A stretch of DNA of 64,000 nt from Actinomyces urinae (GTDB lineage: Bacteria > Actinomycetota > Actinomycetes > Actinomycetales > Actinomycetaceae), in contig NZ_LT632545.1 in the NCBI RefSeq assembly GCF_900119695.1, positions 47,410 to 111,409 of the forward strand, written 5' to 3'. Shown here one piece after another: positions 35,128-47,317 of the stretch. The notes beneath the pieces are model-generated. The model did no database searches. It was given only the letters and a program-made list of their open reading frames with translations, and was not told where the DNA came from. Each line of letters begins with the position of its first letter. Within the stretch, counting starts at the first letter, position 1. Made by a program: the position numbers and the translations under genes.

Positions 35128-35221
35128 CGTGTGCCTGAAAACACAGGACGATCCAAACGGGATGAGGGCGTGGAGCCTGCTTGGCTCATATGTGGACTAT
35201 TTGGCATGCGTGTGCCTGAAA
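35128..35221. repeat. Direct repeat CGTGTGCCTGAAA in the aceE/DUF3052 divergent region
   Basis: Exact 13-base copies lie at 35128-35140 and 35209-35221, 81 bp apart, both within the 225-bp gap between the two divergent starts. TTGGCA (35201-35206) could be the -35 for the DUF3052 gene. The copies may be binding sites for one regulator, or chance repeats of a promoter region. Confidence 0.5.
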
Positions 35222-35239
35222 CTTAGGTAGACTGAGCGC

Positions 35240-35674
35240 GTGATATCAAAATCTGATTCCCGAAAGGTGGATCCGACGGCTCTTTCGAGCCTCGGTTATA
35301 AAAGCGGCCAGACTGTTCAAGAGTTTTATTGGGACGAAGATACCGATGATTCTTTGCGCGCCGCAGTTGAAGATGCAACGGGCAATGAGCTCGTAGACGT
35401 TGATTATTCGGACGTTGTTGACGGCGTGATTGTCTGGTGGCGTCTGGAGGATTCGGAGGAGGACGATCTGGCAGACGTCCTGCTGGATGCCTCTGCGAAT
35501 ATGGACAATGGTGGAGTTGTCTGGGTGCTTACTCCAAAGTCGGGCACGTCAAACCATGTTCCGCCCGAGGTAGTGGCCGACGCTGCACAGGTTGCGGGCA
35601 TGAGCGCCACGTCCGCGGCCATGGTCTGTGAGGACTGGTCGGGCATGCGTTTAATCGCTCAAGCTCGCCAGTAG
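35240..35674 (+). CDS. DUF3052 family protein
   Basis: The 144-residue acidic protein starts with GTG and contains LGYKSGQTVQEFYWDEDTDDSLR and VIVWWRLEDSEEDDLADVLLD, matching the DUF3052 family of actinobacteria. The family is usually found divergent from aceE, as here. There is no signal or membrane segment. Function unknown; a link to central carbon control is only inferred from position. Confidence 0.87.
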   Translation: MISKSDSRKVDPTALSSLGYKSGQTVQEFYWDEDTDDSLRAAVEDATGNELVDVDYSDVVDGVIVWWRLEDSEEDDLADVLLDASANMDNGGVVWVLTPKSGTSNHVPPEVVADAAQVAGMSATSAAMVCEDWSGMRLIAQARQ

Positions 35675-35773
35675 ACTGAGACTATTGCCACTGTTTTGTG
35701 AAATAGTGGCTTGTAGGATGAAATTTGCTCCCGGAGTTGGATATGATCTTTGACGTTCCACTCCGTTGGAGTT

Positions 35774-35847
35774 GGGCCTATAGCTCAGTTGGCTAGAGCG
35801 CCACGTTTACACCGTGGATGTCGGGGGTTCGAGTCCCTCTGGGCCCA
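35774..35847 (+). tRNA. tRNA-Val (anticodon TAC)
   Basis: The cloverleaf can be folded by eye. The acceptor arms are GGGCCTA and TGGGCCC, and the D arm lies in TAGCTCAGTTGGCTAGAGC. The anticodon stem CCACG/CGTGG holds loop TTTACAC (anticodon TAC, reading GTA). The T arm is GGGGG-TTCGAGT-CCCTC. The discriminator is A, and CCA is not encoded. Confidence 0.95.
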
Positions 35848-35853
35848 CAGTAG

Positions 35854-35875
35854 CCCGCGCTAATGCGCGGGTTTT
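35854..35875 (+). terminator. Terminator after tRNA-Val
   Basis: CCCGCGC-TAAT-GCGCGGG followed by TTTTTCTTTT, seven bases after the tRNA 3' end. Confidence 0.9.
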
Positions 35876-35929
35876 TCTTTTGCCGCGTGGGCGGTCCAGT
35901 TTGCTTCCAAGGATTCGCCCGCATAAAAG

Positions 35930-35959
35930 GGTGTGGCCCCGCTTGTGCGGAGCCACACC
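35930..35959 (-). terminator. Terminator of the lactose operon (minus strand)
   Basis: Arms GGTGTGGCCCCGC and GCGGAGCCACACC (one mismatch) enclose TTGT. On the minus strand the stem is followed by CTTTTAT, so it ends the lacZ-permease transcript. Confidence 0.8.
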
Positions 35960-36010
35960 TGGAGCCGATCGGGTGTGGGGAATCAACCTCATCGGCTAAG
36001 TAGGTTCCCG

Positions 36011-37573
36011 TTAGGATTGACTATTGCTGTCCTTTGGAGGCTCCGGCCGGGGATCTTGTCCATCCTTTAGGGTTTCAGCCTGCGGGTCCGATAGGTGCAG
36101 GCCAACAGATTCCCTAGAACCAGCGCCACCCATCGCGTGGCCTTGAACTAGCTTGCCAGAGGTGCTCTCCGCCGCCAGTTTCGCCTGCCCAACGTGCTCC
36201 GGTACTGAATCGCCCACGTCTAGACTTGCGCGCAATACCTCGTTCTTGCGTTCAACGTTTAAGAAGAACAACAAGCCAAGAATGAGTAGGTTCGCGATCA
36301 GTGGTACCCACAGGTACATGAACGAGATCATCTGTAGTGCAGATTCGGTTTGCACAGTGGCTTTACCGTCGTACCCACCATACTCCAGCAACCATCCAGC
36401 AACAGCTGTTCCAACTCCAGAACCAATCTTCACGCCCAGTGAGGAACAGGAGAACATCATCCCGTCGATACGCTTTTTTGTGCGCAAGAACGTGTTTTCA
36501 CTAATCTCCGCAATAAGTGCGTTGAGAGTTCCTTGCAATGGGCTCATGCCAAGGGATGCGAGTCCGGAGAAGAACAGCATCAGCGGGATGGATCCCATTG
36601 ACGCGGCAAATACTACGCCTAGACGTCCGAGCACGGCAATGATGTAGCCGACGATAGTAACCGGTTGCATCCGCCCAATCTTTTGCACCACTAATGGTGT
36701 TACAAGAAGTCCCACGATCAGAGGAATGTTGATTGCCCACGCAAATACGCCCAGTAGGTTTGCATTACCCAGAATGTAGGTCATGAAGTAAATGCCCATG
36801 TTCAACGTGGCGGTGAAGAACTGCATCAAGATGAAGCAAACCACAATGATCACATAGTAGCGATTCCCAAGGAGCTTAAGCGCCTCAAGGAAGCTGAGTT
36901 CGTCATCCTTAGCAGCTTCCGAGTCTCCCTCAGCCAGCTCAGTGGGGGACAGCTCCTTAACTGAAAAAACAGCCAACGAGTTCGAAAGGATGCCGACTAT
37001 GGCGTAAATGATCGCCATGTTACGCCACGCCGTTGCATCGCCTCCCATAGCCTGTACAGCTCCAACCGTAACCGTCTGGATCGTCAGGCTCGTGCCAAAA
37101 GCGAACATGAAGCGGATTGAACCCATCTGCACGCGTTCGGCCCTGTTCTTCGTAATAAGGGCGGTCAAAGCAGCGTAGGCGATGTTATTAGCGGTGTAGA
37201 AAACTGCGTTTAACAACGTGTAGGTGATGAAGAACCACGCGTACTGTGCGGTTGCCCCTAAAGAAGTTGGGATAGCGAAAATCAACACCAACATGGCAGC
37301 GCAACCGAAGAAGGCATAGAACATCCACGGTCGTGCCTTACCCATCTTGGAGTGGGTTTTGTCCATCAAACGCCCAAAGATGATGTCAGAGAAGCCATCG
37401 AAGAACTTCGACAACATCATTAGAGTGCCAATAATTCCCGCGTTCATTCCCACAGTGTCCGTGAGGTAGATCATTACGAACGCTGAGAGGAAGGCATAAA
37501 CAACGTTTCCTGCGATGTCGCCAGAACCGTAGCCTACTTTGTTGTACCACTTAAGGTATTTCTTTTCTTCCAT
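36011..37573 (-). CDS. GPH-family sugar:cation symporter (probable lactose permease)
   Basis: The 520-residue membrane protein begins KYLKWYNKVGYGSGDIAGNVVYAF and carries DGFSDIIFGRLMDKTHSKMGKARPW, the hallmark of glycoside-pentoside-hexuronide transporters (MelB/LacS). About twelve hydrophobic segments span residues ~20-455. The last ~70 residues are hydrophilic, Ser/Glu/Pro-rich and do not resemble the IIA domain found in LacS. Its operon partner lacZ, 18 bp upstream, makes lactose or another beta-galactoside the likely substrate. Melibiose or raffinose-type sugars are less likely. Confidence 0.9.
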   Translation of the reverse strand: MEEKKYLKWYNKVGYGSGDIAGNVVYAFLSAFVMIYLTDTVGMNAGIIGTLMMLSKFFDGFSDIIFGRLMDKTHSKMGKARPWMFYAFFGCAAMLVLIFAIPTSLGATAQYAWFFITYTLLNAVFYTANNIAYAALTALITKNRAERVQMGSIRFMFAFGTSLTIQTVTVGAVQAMGGDATAWRNMAIIYAIVGILSNSLAVFSVKELSPTELAEGDSEAAKDDELSFLEALKLLGNRYYVIIVVCFILMQFFTATLNMGIYFMTYILGNANLLGVFAWAINIPLIVGLLVTPLVVQKIGRMQPVTIVGYIIAVLGRLGVVFAASMGSIPLMLFFSGLASLGMSPLQGTLNALIAEISENTFLRTKKRIDGMMFSCSSLGVKIGSGVGTAVAGWLLEYGGYDGKATVQTESALQMISFMYLWVPLIANLLILGLLFFLNVERKNEVLRASLDVGDSVPEHVGQAKLAAESTSGKLVQGHAMGGAGSRESVGLHLSDPQAETLKDGQDPRPEPPKDSNSQS

Positions 37574-37591
37574 GACTTACCTGTTCCTTCC

Positions 37592-40657
<3,066 letters not shown>

Positions 40658-40705
40658 TTATTTCTCCTGTCAGTGCATTAGCGGCCGGCCATTCGCACCT
40701 CGTGG

Positions 40706-40719
40706 TGTTATCGATGCCA
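40706..40719. promoter_or_regulatory. LacI-family operator candidate 1 (lac promoter region)
   Basis: TGTTATCGATGCCA is an imperfect palindrome with central CG (5 of 7 arm positions match). It lies in the 138-bp gap between lacZ and the divergent regulator, exactly 20 bp from candidate 2. Confidence 0.5.
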
Positions 40720-40725
40720 TACGTA

Positions 40726-40739
40726 TGATAACGGTAACA
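40726..40739. promoter_or_regulatory. LacI-family operator candidate 2 (lac promoter region)
   Basis: TGATAACGGTAACA is an imperfect palindrome with central CG (5 of 7 arm positions match), like the TGTTAnCGnTAACA pattern of many LacI/GalR sites. The exact 20-bp spacing to candidate 1 would put two repressor dimers on one face of the helix. Confidence 0.55.
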
Positions 40740-40795
40740 CTGGATTGAGTTGCGTAGGTCACAAATCGATCTTTTCTGTCTGATAGGCTTCATAG

Positions 40796-41818
40796 GTGAC
40801 AGGAACAGAAAAGCGGGAAAGTGGGGCCGCTTCCATTCATGACGTGGCGCGGGTGGCGAACGTTTCCGCTCAAACCGTTTCGCGCGTGACACGCGGACAT
40901 AAAAATGTTTCCGAGCCTACTCGTATGCGTGTTCTCAAAGCCATATCCGAACTCGGATACGCGCCCAATCGCACCGCGCAGGCATTGCGCACGGGATCCT
41001 ATGGAGTTATTGGGTTGCTAACCCAAGAGATTCGCCGCACTGGCGAGGCTCATACCGCTAACGGTGTGATCGACAGGGCCGCCCAGTTAGGCTATTCGGT
41101 CACCTTAGTGCAAGTGAAGCATCCGCACACTCGCCAGGTTCACAAAGCGGTATCTTTGCTCTCCCAAGAAGATATTGACGGCCTTGTCATTGTGCAGGCG
41201 GGAGATGCCAATGCCAATCAGCTTTCACTACCTCCTAACCTGCCTGTTGCTTCCTCGGATTCTAATCTGGTGCATGTGCATCCTTCAGCCTCTGCGGATC
41301 AAGTAGGGGGCGTGCGTAAGGCCGTGAACCATCTACTAGACCTAGGTCACCGCACTGTTTATCATGTGCGCGGCCCGCAGCATTCGCGTTCCGCCCAGGT
41401 TCGTGAAGCGGTTTGGCGCGATGTTTTGACAAGAGAAAACCGGCAGGTTCCGCCCATAATCTTGGGGGACTGGAGCGCGAAATCAGGGTATGAAGCGGGT
41501 AAGAAAATAGCGCAAAATCCCGATGTTACGGCCGTATTTTGTGCTAACGATGAAGTTGCATTGGGTCTTATTCGAGCGCTACATGAACGGAATAGACGAG
41601 TGCCCGAGGACGTTTCTGTGATCGGCTTTGACGGGATCGAACTGGCGGAATTTTCTTTCCCGCCCCTGTCCACCGTGAAGCAGGATTTTTATGGGGCTGG
41701 CGTTGGAATGGTCAATCTGATCCACCGTCAGATCCAAGGAGAAACCGAGAACCTGCACATAACGATCCCCACCCAACTTATTCTCCGCGACTCCACCGCT
41801 GCGCCCGCCGCGCGCTAG
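40796..41818 (+). CDS. LacI-family transcriptional regulator
   Basis: The 340-residue protein has the LacI HTH near its N-terminus (ASIHDVARVANVSAQTVSRV, then hinge LGYAPNRTAQALRTG) and a periplasmic-binding-protein-like sensor domain. The latter shows AVFCANDEVALGLIRALHE and VSVIGFDGIELAEF. It is divergent from lacZ, so it most likely represses the permease/lacZ operon and responds to a galactoside. The start is GTG with poor Shine-Dalgarno; TAGGCT six bases upstream fits a leaderless message. Confidence 0.92.
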   Translation: MTGTEKRESGAASIHDVARVANVSAQTVSRVTRGHKNVSEPTRMRVLKAISELGYAPNRTAQALRTGSYGVIGLLTQEIRRTGEAHTANGVIDRAAQLGYSVTLVQVKHPHTRQVHKAVSLLSQEDIDGLVIVQAGDANANQLSLPPNLPVASSDSNLVHVHPSASADQVGGVRKAVNHLLDLGHRTVYHVRGPQHSRSAQVREAVWRDVLTRENRQVPPIILGDWSAKSGYEAGKKIAQNPDVTAVFCANDEVALGLIRALHERNRRVPEDVSVIGFDGIELAEFSFPPLSTVKQDFYGAGVGMVNLIHRQIQGETENLHITIPTQLILRDSTAAPAAR

Positions 41819-41942
41819 AGAAGGCGCCTTATTTAAAAACCGTAACCAACAATCATCGTTGTGGATGGGGGAGCCTTTCGAAAACCAAAACGCAACGCGG
41901 TATTGGCGTTGAGCAAAGGTAGTTCTTCGATAGTCTCAGTAC

Positions 41943-42782
41943 ATGCTTAATGTTGCGCAGATTATGGAAATTATGGAGGCCCGCTATCCGCAGCGCCTCC
42001 AAGAGTCGTGGGATAAGAACGGTCTAATCGTTGGTGACCCTGAGCAGAAGGTAAGTAAGATCATCCTGGCTGTTGATCCCGTTGCTGAAACGGTTGCGCA
42101 GGCGATTGAGGACGGCTACGACATGCTGATTACGCACCATCCTCTATACCTGCGAGGCACCAGCTTCGTGTCGCGCTTGGATTACAAGGGCAGGATTGTT
42201 CACGACCTCATCAAATCCGATGTGGCCCTTATGAACGCGCACACCAACGCTGATTCGGCGGCGCGCGGCGTGGCTTGGGCACTGGCGCAGGCGGTTGGCA
42301 TTGAAGGTGAGCCGTTTGATCCCATCGACGCGGACGAGGCGGGAACCGCTCGCGGTTTGGGGCGCATTGGTAAGCTCGAAGTGCCGCAAACACTACGGGA
42401 GTTCGCGGATCGCGTAGCGAAGGCCCTCCCCGCTGGTCCGCACGGCATCTTCGTAGGCGCACCCGGCGGCGATCTTGAGACGCCGGTCAGAACTGTTGCC
42501 GTATCAGGAGGCTCTGGCGACTCGTTCCTCGCGCGCGCCCGCGAGCTTGGGGCCGATGTATACGTCACCGCGGACCTGCGCCATCATCCCGCCAGCGAGC
42601 ACCTCGAAGAAGGTGGCCCGGCCCTCATCTGCGGTTCGCACTGGGCAACTGAATGGCTGTGGTTGCCGCACCTGGCAGATGATCTTGAAGAAGCCGCCAC
42701 GGATGCGGGCGTAGAGCTACAGGTAGACGTTTCGCGATTTGTCACCGAACCGTGGAACCTGCACCTGGAAACCCTTGGATAA
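41943..42782 (+). CDS. Nif3-like dinuclear metal-centre hexameric protein
   Basis: The 279-residue protein matches the NIF3/YbgI family. It shows ESWDKNGLIVGDPEQKVSKI, the metal ligands in MLITHHPLYL, MNAHTNADSAARGV (His) and the C-terminal CGSHWATEWLWLP segment. It lacks the PII-like insertion found in longer members. The family may act as a GTP cyclohydrolase 1-type 2 homolog, but its physiological role is unsettled. It is followed by the coiled-coil gene 76 bp downstream, the standard actinobacterial pairing. Confidence 0.92.
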   Translation: MLNVAQIMEIMEARYPQRLQESWDKNGLIVGDPEQKVSKIILAVDPVAETVAQAIEDGYDMLITHHPLYLRGTSFVSRLDYKGRIVHDLIKSDVALMNAHTNADSAARGVAWALAQAVGIEGEPFDPIDADEAGTARGLGRIGKLEVPQTLREFADRVAKALPAGPHGIFVGAPGGDLETPVRTVAVSGGSGDSFLARARELGADVYVTADLRHHPASEHLEEGGPALICGSHWATEWLWLPHLADDLEEAATDAGVELQVDVSRFVTEPWNLHLETLG

Positions 42783-42858
42783 ACTATTGGGTAGGGCGCG
42801 TCAGCCTAATACACTTTGATTAGAACTAAAGGCACTACCTAGTGAAAGAGCGGGCATA

Positions 42859-43587
42859 GTGAAAGCTTCAAAAGCGGACCAGGTGAAACTTCTTGAACTA
42901 CAACAGGTTGACACGCGGATCTTGCAGTTGCGCGCGGCCCGCAGTAAACACCCGGCGGTTAAAGTGCTCGACGCGCTTGAGGGGCGAAAAGCTGATCTGG
43001 AGCGCGCAAAAGTAACCGCGCGTTCCGCCGCAACGGACGCAAACCGTGAAGTGAAGCGGGTTGAGAATGATCTGGAGCGCCTCACCTCCCGTCAAGACGT
43101 GATGAGTGAGCGCCTCGCGGCAGGCGAAGGATCCCACAAAGACCTCACTGCCATGCAGCACGAGCTGAACCAGATGGCCCAGCGCCGCAATGTCCTCGAA
43201 AATGAACTGATTGAGGTTATGGCTGCATTCGAGGCCGCGCAGGAGACCGTTTCGGAACTAGACCGTCAGACCGAAGTAGTGGGAGCCGATGAGCAGGCCG
43301 CAATCGCGCAACTTCAAGACGCGATGGGCGAGGTCGAAGCTGAGCTTAACGAAAAGCTTGCGAAACGTGACGAGCTTGCGGGCGAAATCGACTCTGAGCT
43401 GCTGGATGAATACGAGTATTTCCGCGAGCGCACCGGCGGCATCGGCGTGTACGAGGCCAAGGGCCGCCAAATCGTGGGCATGGTTGTAGATCTTCCCGAA
43501 TCGGAATGGCATGACATCACGATGCTCGCCGAGGATGAAGTGCTCATGTCCGACGAGCTGGAAGCAATCATCGTTAAAACCGAGTAG
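42859..43587 (+). CDS. Coiled-coil protein of the C4 zinc-ribbon family with the zinc site lost
   Basis: The 242-residue protein is mainly a long coiled coil (residues ~5-190, LLELQQVDTRILQLRAARS onward). Position after nif3-like and the C-terminal layout match the family that normally ends in a C4 zinc ribbon (CxxC ... CxxCGRIL). Here the whole protein contains no cysteine. The end reads DEVLMSDELEAIIVKTE where relatives have DEVVRCEECGRILVR-like sequence. So the fold outline is retained without zinc ligands. The start is GTG. Function is unknown in most species. Confidence 0.85.
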   Translation: MKASKADQVKLLELQQVDTRILQLRAARSKHPAVKVLDALEGRKADLERAKVTARSAATDANREVKRVENDLERLTSRQDVMSERLAAGEGSHKDLTAMQHELNQMAQRRNVLENELIEVMAAFEAAQETVSELDRQTEVVGADEQAAIAQLQDAMGEVEAELNEKLAKRDELAGEIDSELLDEYEYFRERTGGIGVYEAKGRQIVGMVVDLPESEWHDITMLAEDEVLMSDELEAIIVKTE

Positions 43588-43590
43588 GGG

Positions 43591-44373
43591 CTAGTTCGTC
43601 ACGATCACGAGCTCGAGAAAATCGCGGCGTTGTCTAACTTCGACGCCCGTGAAATCGGCGCCGGTCAGTGAACGCGCGGTATCGAGCACAAAATCGATGG
43701 ACCCGTCAGCCTCGCTAGCGCGTTCCAGTAGAGCGCCAGCGAGGATTCCGCGGTATTTCTTCGCATTGTGTGAAACCACGGTGCGTTTCCCGTCGCGTTC
43801 GCGCACCGCATTCACTCGGATGAGGTCGCATTCGGCGGAAGTTCCCGGCCAGGCTTTTTGGTACGCGCCAGAGCGGGCGTCAACCACCACGCGATGGTGG
43901 GCGCGCTGTTCCATGAGGGTTTCGAGGTGTTTCTTCCACCAGGGGGCAAGGTTGCCCAGACCCGGTAGTTTCGTATCCATTGACAGGCGATAGGGCGGGA
44001 TGGGGCAGGCCAGGTCTACCACTCCAAACAGAGCAGATTGTACCCAAATCTCGAAGTTCGAGCTGGCCTTGTACCCCGCACCGATCTCGCCAAATCGGCC
44101 AGCTTCGTAAAGTACGCCCGAATACACTTGCCACGCGGGGCCAGCTTGCGCTGAACGCAGGTACTTGTTGGCTTCCACCTCGTCTGCAATGGTTTTGCCT
44201 ACTTTTAGGATTTCCAGGGCGTCGCCTCGCGCAGAAGTTTCAATCAAGCAATCGAGCACAGTTCGGCGCGCGTCGGCGAGCTGCGTGGAAAACGGGGCAA
44301 TCGCGTCGGCATTAAAATCGACGGTCTCGGAGGGAAGGGTTTTGCCTTCAGATGGGGGTAAAAGTACAAGCAT
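43591..44373 (-). CDS. yaaA: YaaA family protein (peroxide stress)
   Basis: The 260-residue protein begins MLVLLPPSEGKTLPSE, the diagnostic YaaA N-terminus, and ends with QRRDFLELVIV. In E. coli YaaA lowers free iron during peroxide stress; the fold binds DNA through a helix-hairpin-helix. The frame stays open upstream across the RNase P RNA on the opposite strand, but the family start at 44373 is unambiguous. It is divergent from rnpB with only ~25 bp between. Confidence 0.92.
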   Translation of the reverse strand: MLVLLPPSEGKTLPSETVDFNADAIAPFSTQLADARRTVLDCLIETSARGDALEILKVGKTIADEVEANKYLRSAQAGPAWQVYSGVLYEAGRFGEIGAGYKASSNFEIWVQSALFGVVDLACPIPPYRLSMDTKLPGLGNLAPWWKKHLETLMEQRAHHRVVVDARSGAYQKAWPGTSAECDLIRVNAVRERDGKRTVVSHNAKKYRGILAGALLERASEADGSIDFVLDTARSLTGADFTGVEVRQRRDFLELVIVTN

Positions 44374-44396
44374 GCGTCCAACTCTAGTAGACTTGA

Positions 44397-44752
44397 GCGG
44401 CGGAGAAGATGGCTGGATGGCCGCGACATTGTCGAGGAACGTCCGGACTCCACAGGACACGGTGGTGGCTAACGGCCACCCGGGGTGACTCGCGGGATAG
44501 TGCCACAGAAAACAAACCGCCCGTTTTCGGGTAAGGGTGCAAAGGTGGTGTAAGAGACCACCGCGGCCCAGGTGACTGGGCTGGCAGGGTAAACCCCACC
44601 GGGAGCAAAACCAAGCAGCGCGCCGGGCTGTCCGTCCAAAGCGCGCGGGTAGGTTGCTAGAGGCCGCTGGTAACAGTGGTCCGAGATAGATGGCCATCGA
44701 AGGGGCATCGCCCTGGAACAGAATCCGGCTTATAGGCCGTCTTCTCCGCCTT
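44397..44752 (+). ncRNA. rnpB: RNase P RNA (class A)
   Basis: The ribozyme of RNase P, which matures tRNA 5' ends. P1 pairs GGCGGAGAAG (44399-44408) with CTTCTCCGCC (44741-44750). The conserved GAGGAACGTCCGGACTCC core and the 3' CAGAATCCGGCTTATAG (P4 partner) are plain. ACAGAAAACAAACCGCC and GGTAAACCCCACC segments are as in other actinobacteria. Ends are approximate. Confidence 0.95.
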
Positions 44753-44811
44753 CACATAACGGCGCCGCCCTCAATAATCAATGAATGAGGACAGCGCAAA
44801 ATCTAAGCGAT

Positions 44812-45570
44812 TTATACGGTCAGGTAGCGTTTGGCCAGAGCCGCAGCCCCTACAATGCCCGCAGTGTTGAATAGTTTGGCGGGAACCATGGGCGTTTTGA
44901 TGTCGATGAGTGGTATGAACTTGTCATGCTTCTTAGACACGCCACCGCCCACAACAAACAGGTCGGGGGTGAACAGCATCTCCAGGTGGGAGTAGTACTT
45001 GGTGAGCCGCTTCGCCCACTTCTTAAACGACAGGTCTTCGGCCGTGCGCACTCCCGATGAGGCTCGAGATTCCGCATCGTAGCCATCAATTTCCACGTGG
45101 CCGAGCTCCGTATTGGGTTGCAGTTGTCCGTTGTAGATCATCGCGGTGCCAATGCCTGTGCCGAGCGTGGTAACAATAACCAGGCCGTCAACGCCCTTGG
45201 CTGCGCCGTAAACAACTTCGGCGTAACCGGCGGCGTCTGCATCATTGACGGGGTAGACCTTGCGACCAAGTTCTGCTTCCATCAGCTCGATGACGTTCAC
45301 TCCTTCCCACGACTTGTGCAAGTTGGCTATGAACAGAACTACGCCGTGCGAGACCGGGGCGGGGAACGTGATGCCAACAGGCATGTCAGCAGGTAAATCG
45401 AACTGGTCGATCAGTTCTTTACAGGTTTGCGCCACGGCTTTGGGAGTGGACTTTTTTGGCGTAGGAATGCGCACGCGTTCGGTGGAAAACTCGCCGGTAT
45501 CAAGGTTGACCACGGCTCCCTTGATGCCAGATCCGCCGATGTCTATGCCAAAGGCAAGGTTTTGTTCCAT
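44812..45570 (-). CDS. ppgK: Polyphosphate glucokinase
   Basis: PpgK phosphorylates glucose with polyphosphate or ATP and is characteristic of actinobacteria. The 252-residue ROK-fold protein starts [21 protein letters not shown], and contains [17 protein letters not shown] and [11 protein letters not shown]. The ATG follows CTAAGGAG. It is the third gene of panB-map-ppgK (16 bp after map). Its presence next to a lactose module fits intracellular glucose from LacZ, but the two are in different transcription units. Confidence 0.94.
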   Translation of the reverse strand: MEQNLAFGIDIGGSGIKGAVVNLDTGEFSTERVRIPTPKKSTPKAVAQTCKELIDQFDLPADMPVGITFPAPVSHGVVLFIANLHKSWEGVNVIELMEAELGRKVYPVNDADAAGYAEVVYGAAKGVDGLVIVTTLGTGIGTAMIYNGQLQPNTELGHVEIDGYDAESRASSGVRTAEDLSFKKWAKRLTKYYSHLEMLFTPDLFVVGGGVSKKHDKFIPLIDIKTPMVPAKLFNTAGIVGAAALAKRYLTV

Positions 45571-45586
45571 GGTGTGCTCCTTAGTT

Positions 45587-46471
45587 CTAGCGCAGGGTGA
45601 GGATCTCGGCGCCGTCCTCGGTAACTGCGATCGTGTGTTCAAACTGGGCGGTGCGAGATCGGTCTTTGGTGACAACCGTCCAGTCGTCGTCCCACTGCTC
45701 CCATTCGATAGAACCGAGAGTGAGCATTGGCTCAACGGTGAAGACCATGCCAACTTCCATTATTTCGGTTGCGCGCGGTGAATCGTAGTGAGGAATGATG
45801 AGGCCGGAATGAAAGGCTTCACCAACGCCGTGCCCCGTGTAGTCGCGCACCACGCCGTAGTCGAAGCGCTTGGCATACTTTTCAATGACCCGACCAATCA
45901 CGTTGATTTCACGGCCGGGCGCTATTGCCTTAATCCCGCGATACATAGCTTTTTCGGTGCGCTCGCAAAGCAGGCGAGATTCCTCGTCAACCTCACCAAC
46001 GGTAAACATGGCGCAAGTGTCGCCGTGTACCCCGTCGATGTAGGCAGTTACGTCGATGTTGACAATGTCGCCCTCTTCTAGGGGACGCGAGTCGGGGATC
46101 CCGTGACAAATCACTTCATTGATAGAGGTGCAACACGATTTCTTGAAGCCCATGTAGTCAAGGCAGGAAGGGTAGGCGTCTTGCCCGATGATGTAGTCGT
46201 GAACTATTTGATCCAAGTAATCAGTGGTTACGCCAGGTGCTACAGCCTCGCCAGCTTTAGCTAGCGCATCGGCCGCGATTTTGCCGGCCCGGCGGATCTT
46301 CGCAATGGTTTCAGGCGTTTTGATATCAGAGGTGGTGACTACCTCGGGCCCGTCATGAAACAGGTATTCGGGTCGCTCAATGTGGTCTGGGACGTGACGT
46401 TTAGGAGAGATGAGTCCCGGTTTTGTGTTACCGAGCGGGGCGCGAAGTGCTAGCTGTGATGCGGAGGTCAT
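45587..46471 (-). CDS. map: Methionine aminopeptidase (type I, extended N-terminus)
   Basis: Map removes the initiator methionine. The 294-residue product has a ~45-residue N-terminal extension (like the MetAP type 1c of actinobacteria) before the catalytic domain. It shows [26 protein letters not shown] (metal Asp), the second Asp in [20 protein letters not shown] (His), FTVEPM (Glu) and [12 protein letters not shown] (Glu). Five metal ligands are therefore intact. panB lies 12 bp upstream. Confidence 0.95.
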   Translation of the reverse strand: MTSASQLALRAPLGNTKPGLISPKRHVPDHIERPEYLFHDGPEVVTTSDIKTPETIAKIRRAGKIAADALAKAGEAVAPGVTTDYLDQIVHDYIIGQDAYPSCLDYMGFKKSCCTSINEVICHGIPDSRPLEEGDIVNIDVTAYIDGVHGDTCAMFTVGEVDEESRLLCERTEKAMYRGIKAIAPGREINVIGRVIEKYAKRFDYGVVRDYTGHGVGEAFHSGLIIPHYDSPRATEIMEVGMVFTVEPMLTLGSIEWEQWDDDWTVVTKDRSRTAQFEHTIAVTEDGAEILTLR

Positions 46472-46483
46472 AAATCTTGCTCT

Positions 46484-47317
46484 CTAGTTGGTCTTGTAAT
46501 GGTCTGGGCCGGGGAAGGATCCGTCCTTCACTTCTTTGGTGTAGGCAGAAACTGCGTCTTTTAGGCTTTCGCGTAGGTTCGCGAACTTCTTGACGAAGCT
46601 CGGCACCCACTCGCACATGCCGGCCATGTCTGCCCAGACAAGTACCTGCCCATCCGTGTCCGGTCCCGCTCCAATCCCAATAGTAGGAACGTGCAGTGCG
46701 TCGGTCACGGCTTTGGCAACCGGGGAGGGTACGAGTTCAAGGACGATGGCAACCGCGCCAGCTGCTTGTAGGGCAAGTGCGTCGTCAATCATCTTCTGCT
46801 TTGCTTCGCCGCGCCCTTGCATTCGCGGGCCTCCCAGGGCGTTTTCGGACTGCGGTGTGAATCCAAGGTGCCCCACAACGGGGATGCCCGCTTGGGTTAG
46901 TAGTGCGACGGTGTGTGCGATTTCCGCGCCCCCCTCGAGTTTGACGGCATTGGCTCCAACACGGATTAGGCGAACAGCATTATCGAATGCTTCCTTCGAG
47001 TCCGCCTCATACGCTCCAAACGGCAGGTCGGCCACAACGATTGGCCGGTTTACGGAGCGAGCCACAGCCGCGGTTGCGCGTTCCATATCTTCCATGAGGA
47101 CGGGGATGGTTGAACCGTAGCCCAGCTGCACGTTGCCGTAGCTATCTCCAACGAGGATCATGTCCACACCGGCTTCTTCAAAAATGGGTGCGGTGAGGGC
47201 GTCGTATGCGGTTATCATCGTAAGTTTGCGACCGGCCCTTTTTGCCATCGCAAGGTGATGCATGCGCCACTTCTTCGGTTCTTTGAACGATTCTTGGGCT
47301 GTATCTTCACTCGTCAT
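46484..47317 (-). CDS. panB: 3-methyl-2-oxobutanoate hydroxymethyltransferase
   Basis: PanB makes ketopantoate for pantothenate and coenzyme A. The 277-residue protein shows MITAYDALTAPIFEEAG, VGDSYGNVQLGYGSTIPV, VKLEGG, PVVGHLGFTPQS and the late GIGAGPDTDGQVLV motif. It heads the panB-map-ppgK operon. panC and panD are not nearby. Confidence 0.96.
   Translation of the reverse strand: MTSEDTAQESFKEPKKWRMHHLAMAKRAGRKLTMITAYDALTAPIFEEAGVDMILVGDSYGNVQLGYGSTIPVLMEDMERATAAVARSVNRPIVVADLPFGAYEADSKEAFDNAVRLIRVGANAVKLEGGAEIAHTVALLTQAGIPVVGHLGFTPQSENALGGPRMQGRGEAKQKMIDDALALQAAGAVAIVLELVPSPVAKAVTDALHVPTIGIGAGPDTDGQVLVWADMAGMCEWVPSFVKKFANLRESLKDAVSAYTKEVKDGSFPGPDHYKTN

Noticed and set aside
36011..36230. 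A LacS-type IIA regulatory domain at the C-terminus of the sugar symporter
   Set aside because: The tail is only ~70 hydrophilic residues without the phospho-histidine domain pattern.
44374..44697. An N-terminal extension of YaaA reading through the RNase P RNA region
   Set aside because: The canonical YaaA start MLVLLPPSEGKT is at 44373, and the upstream frame lies on the complement of rnpB.
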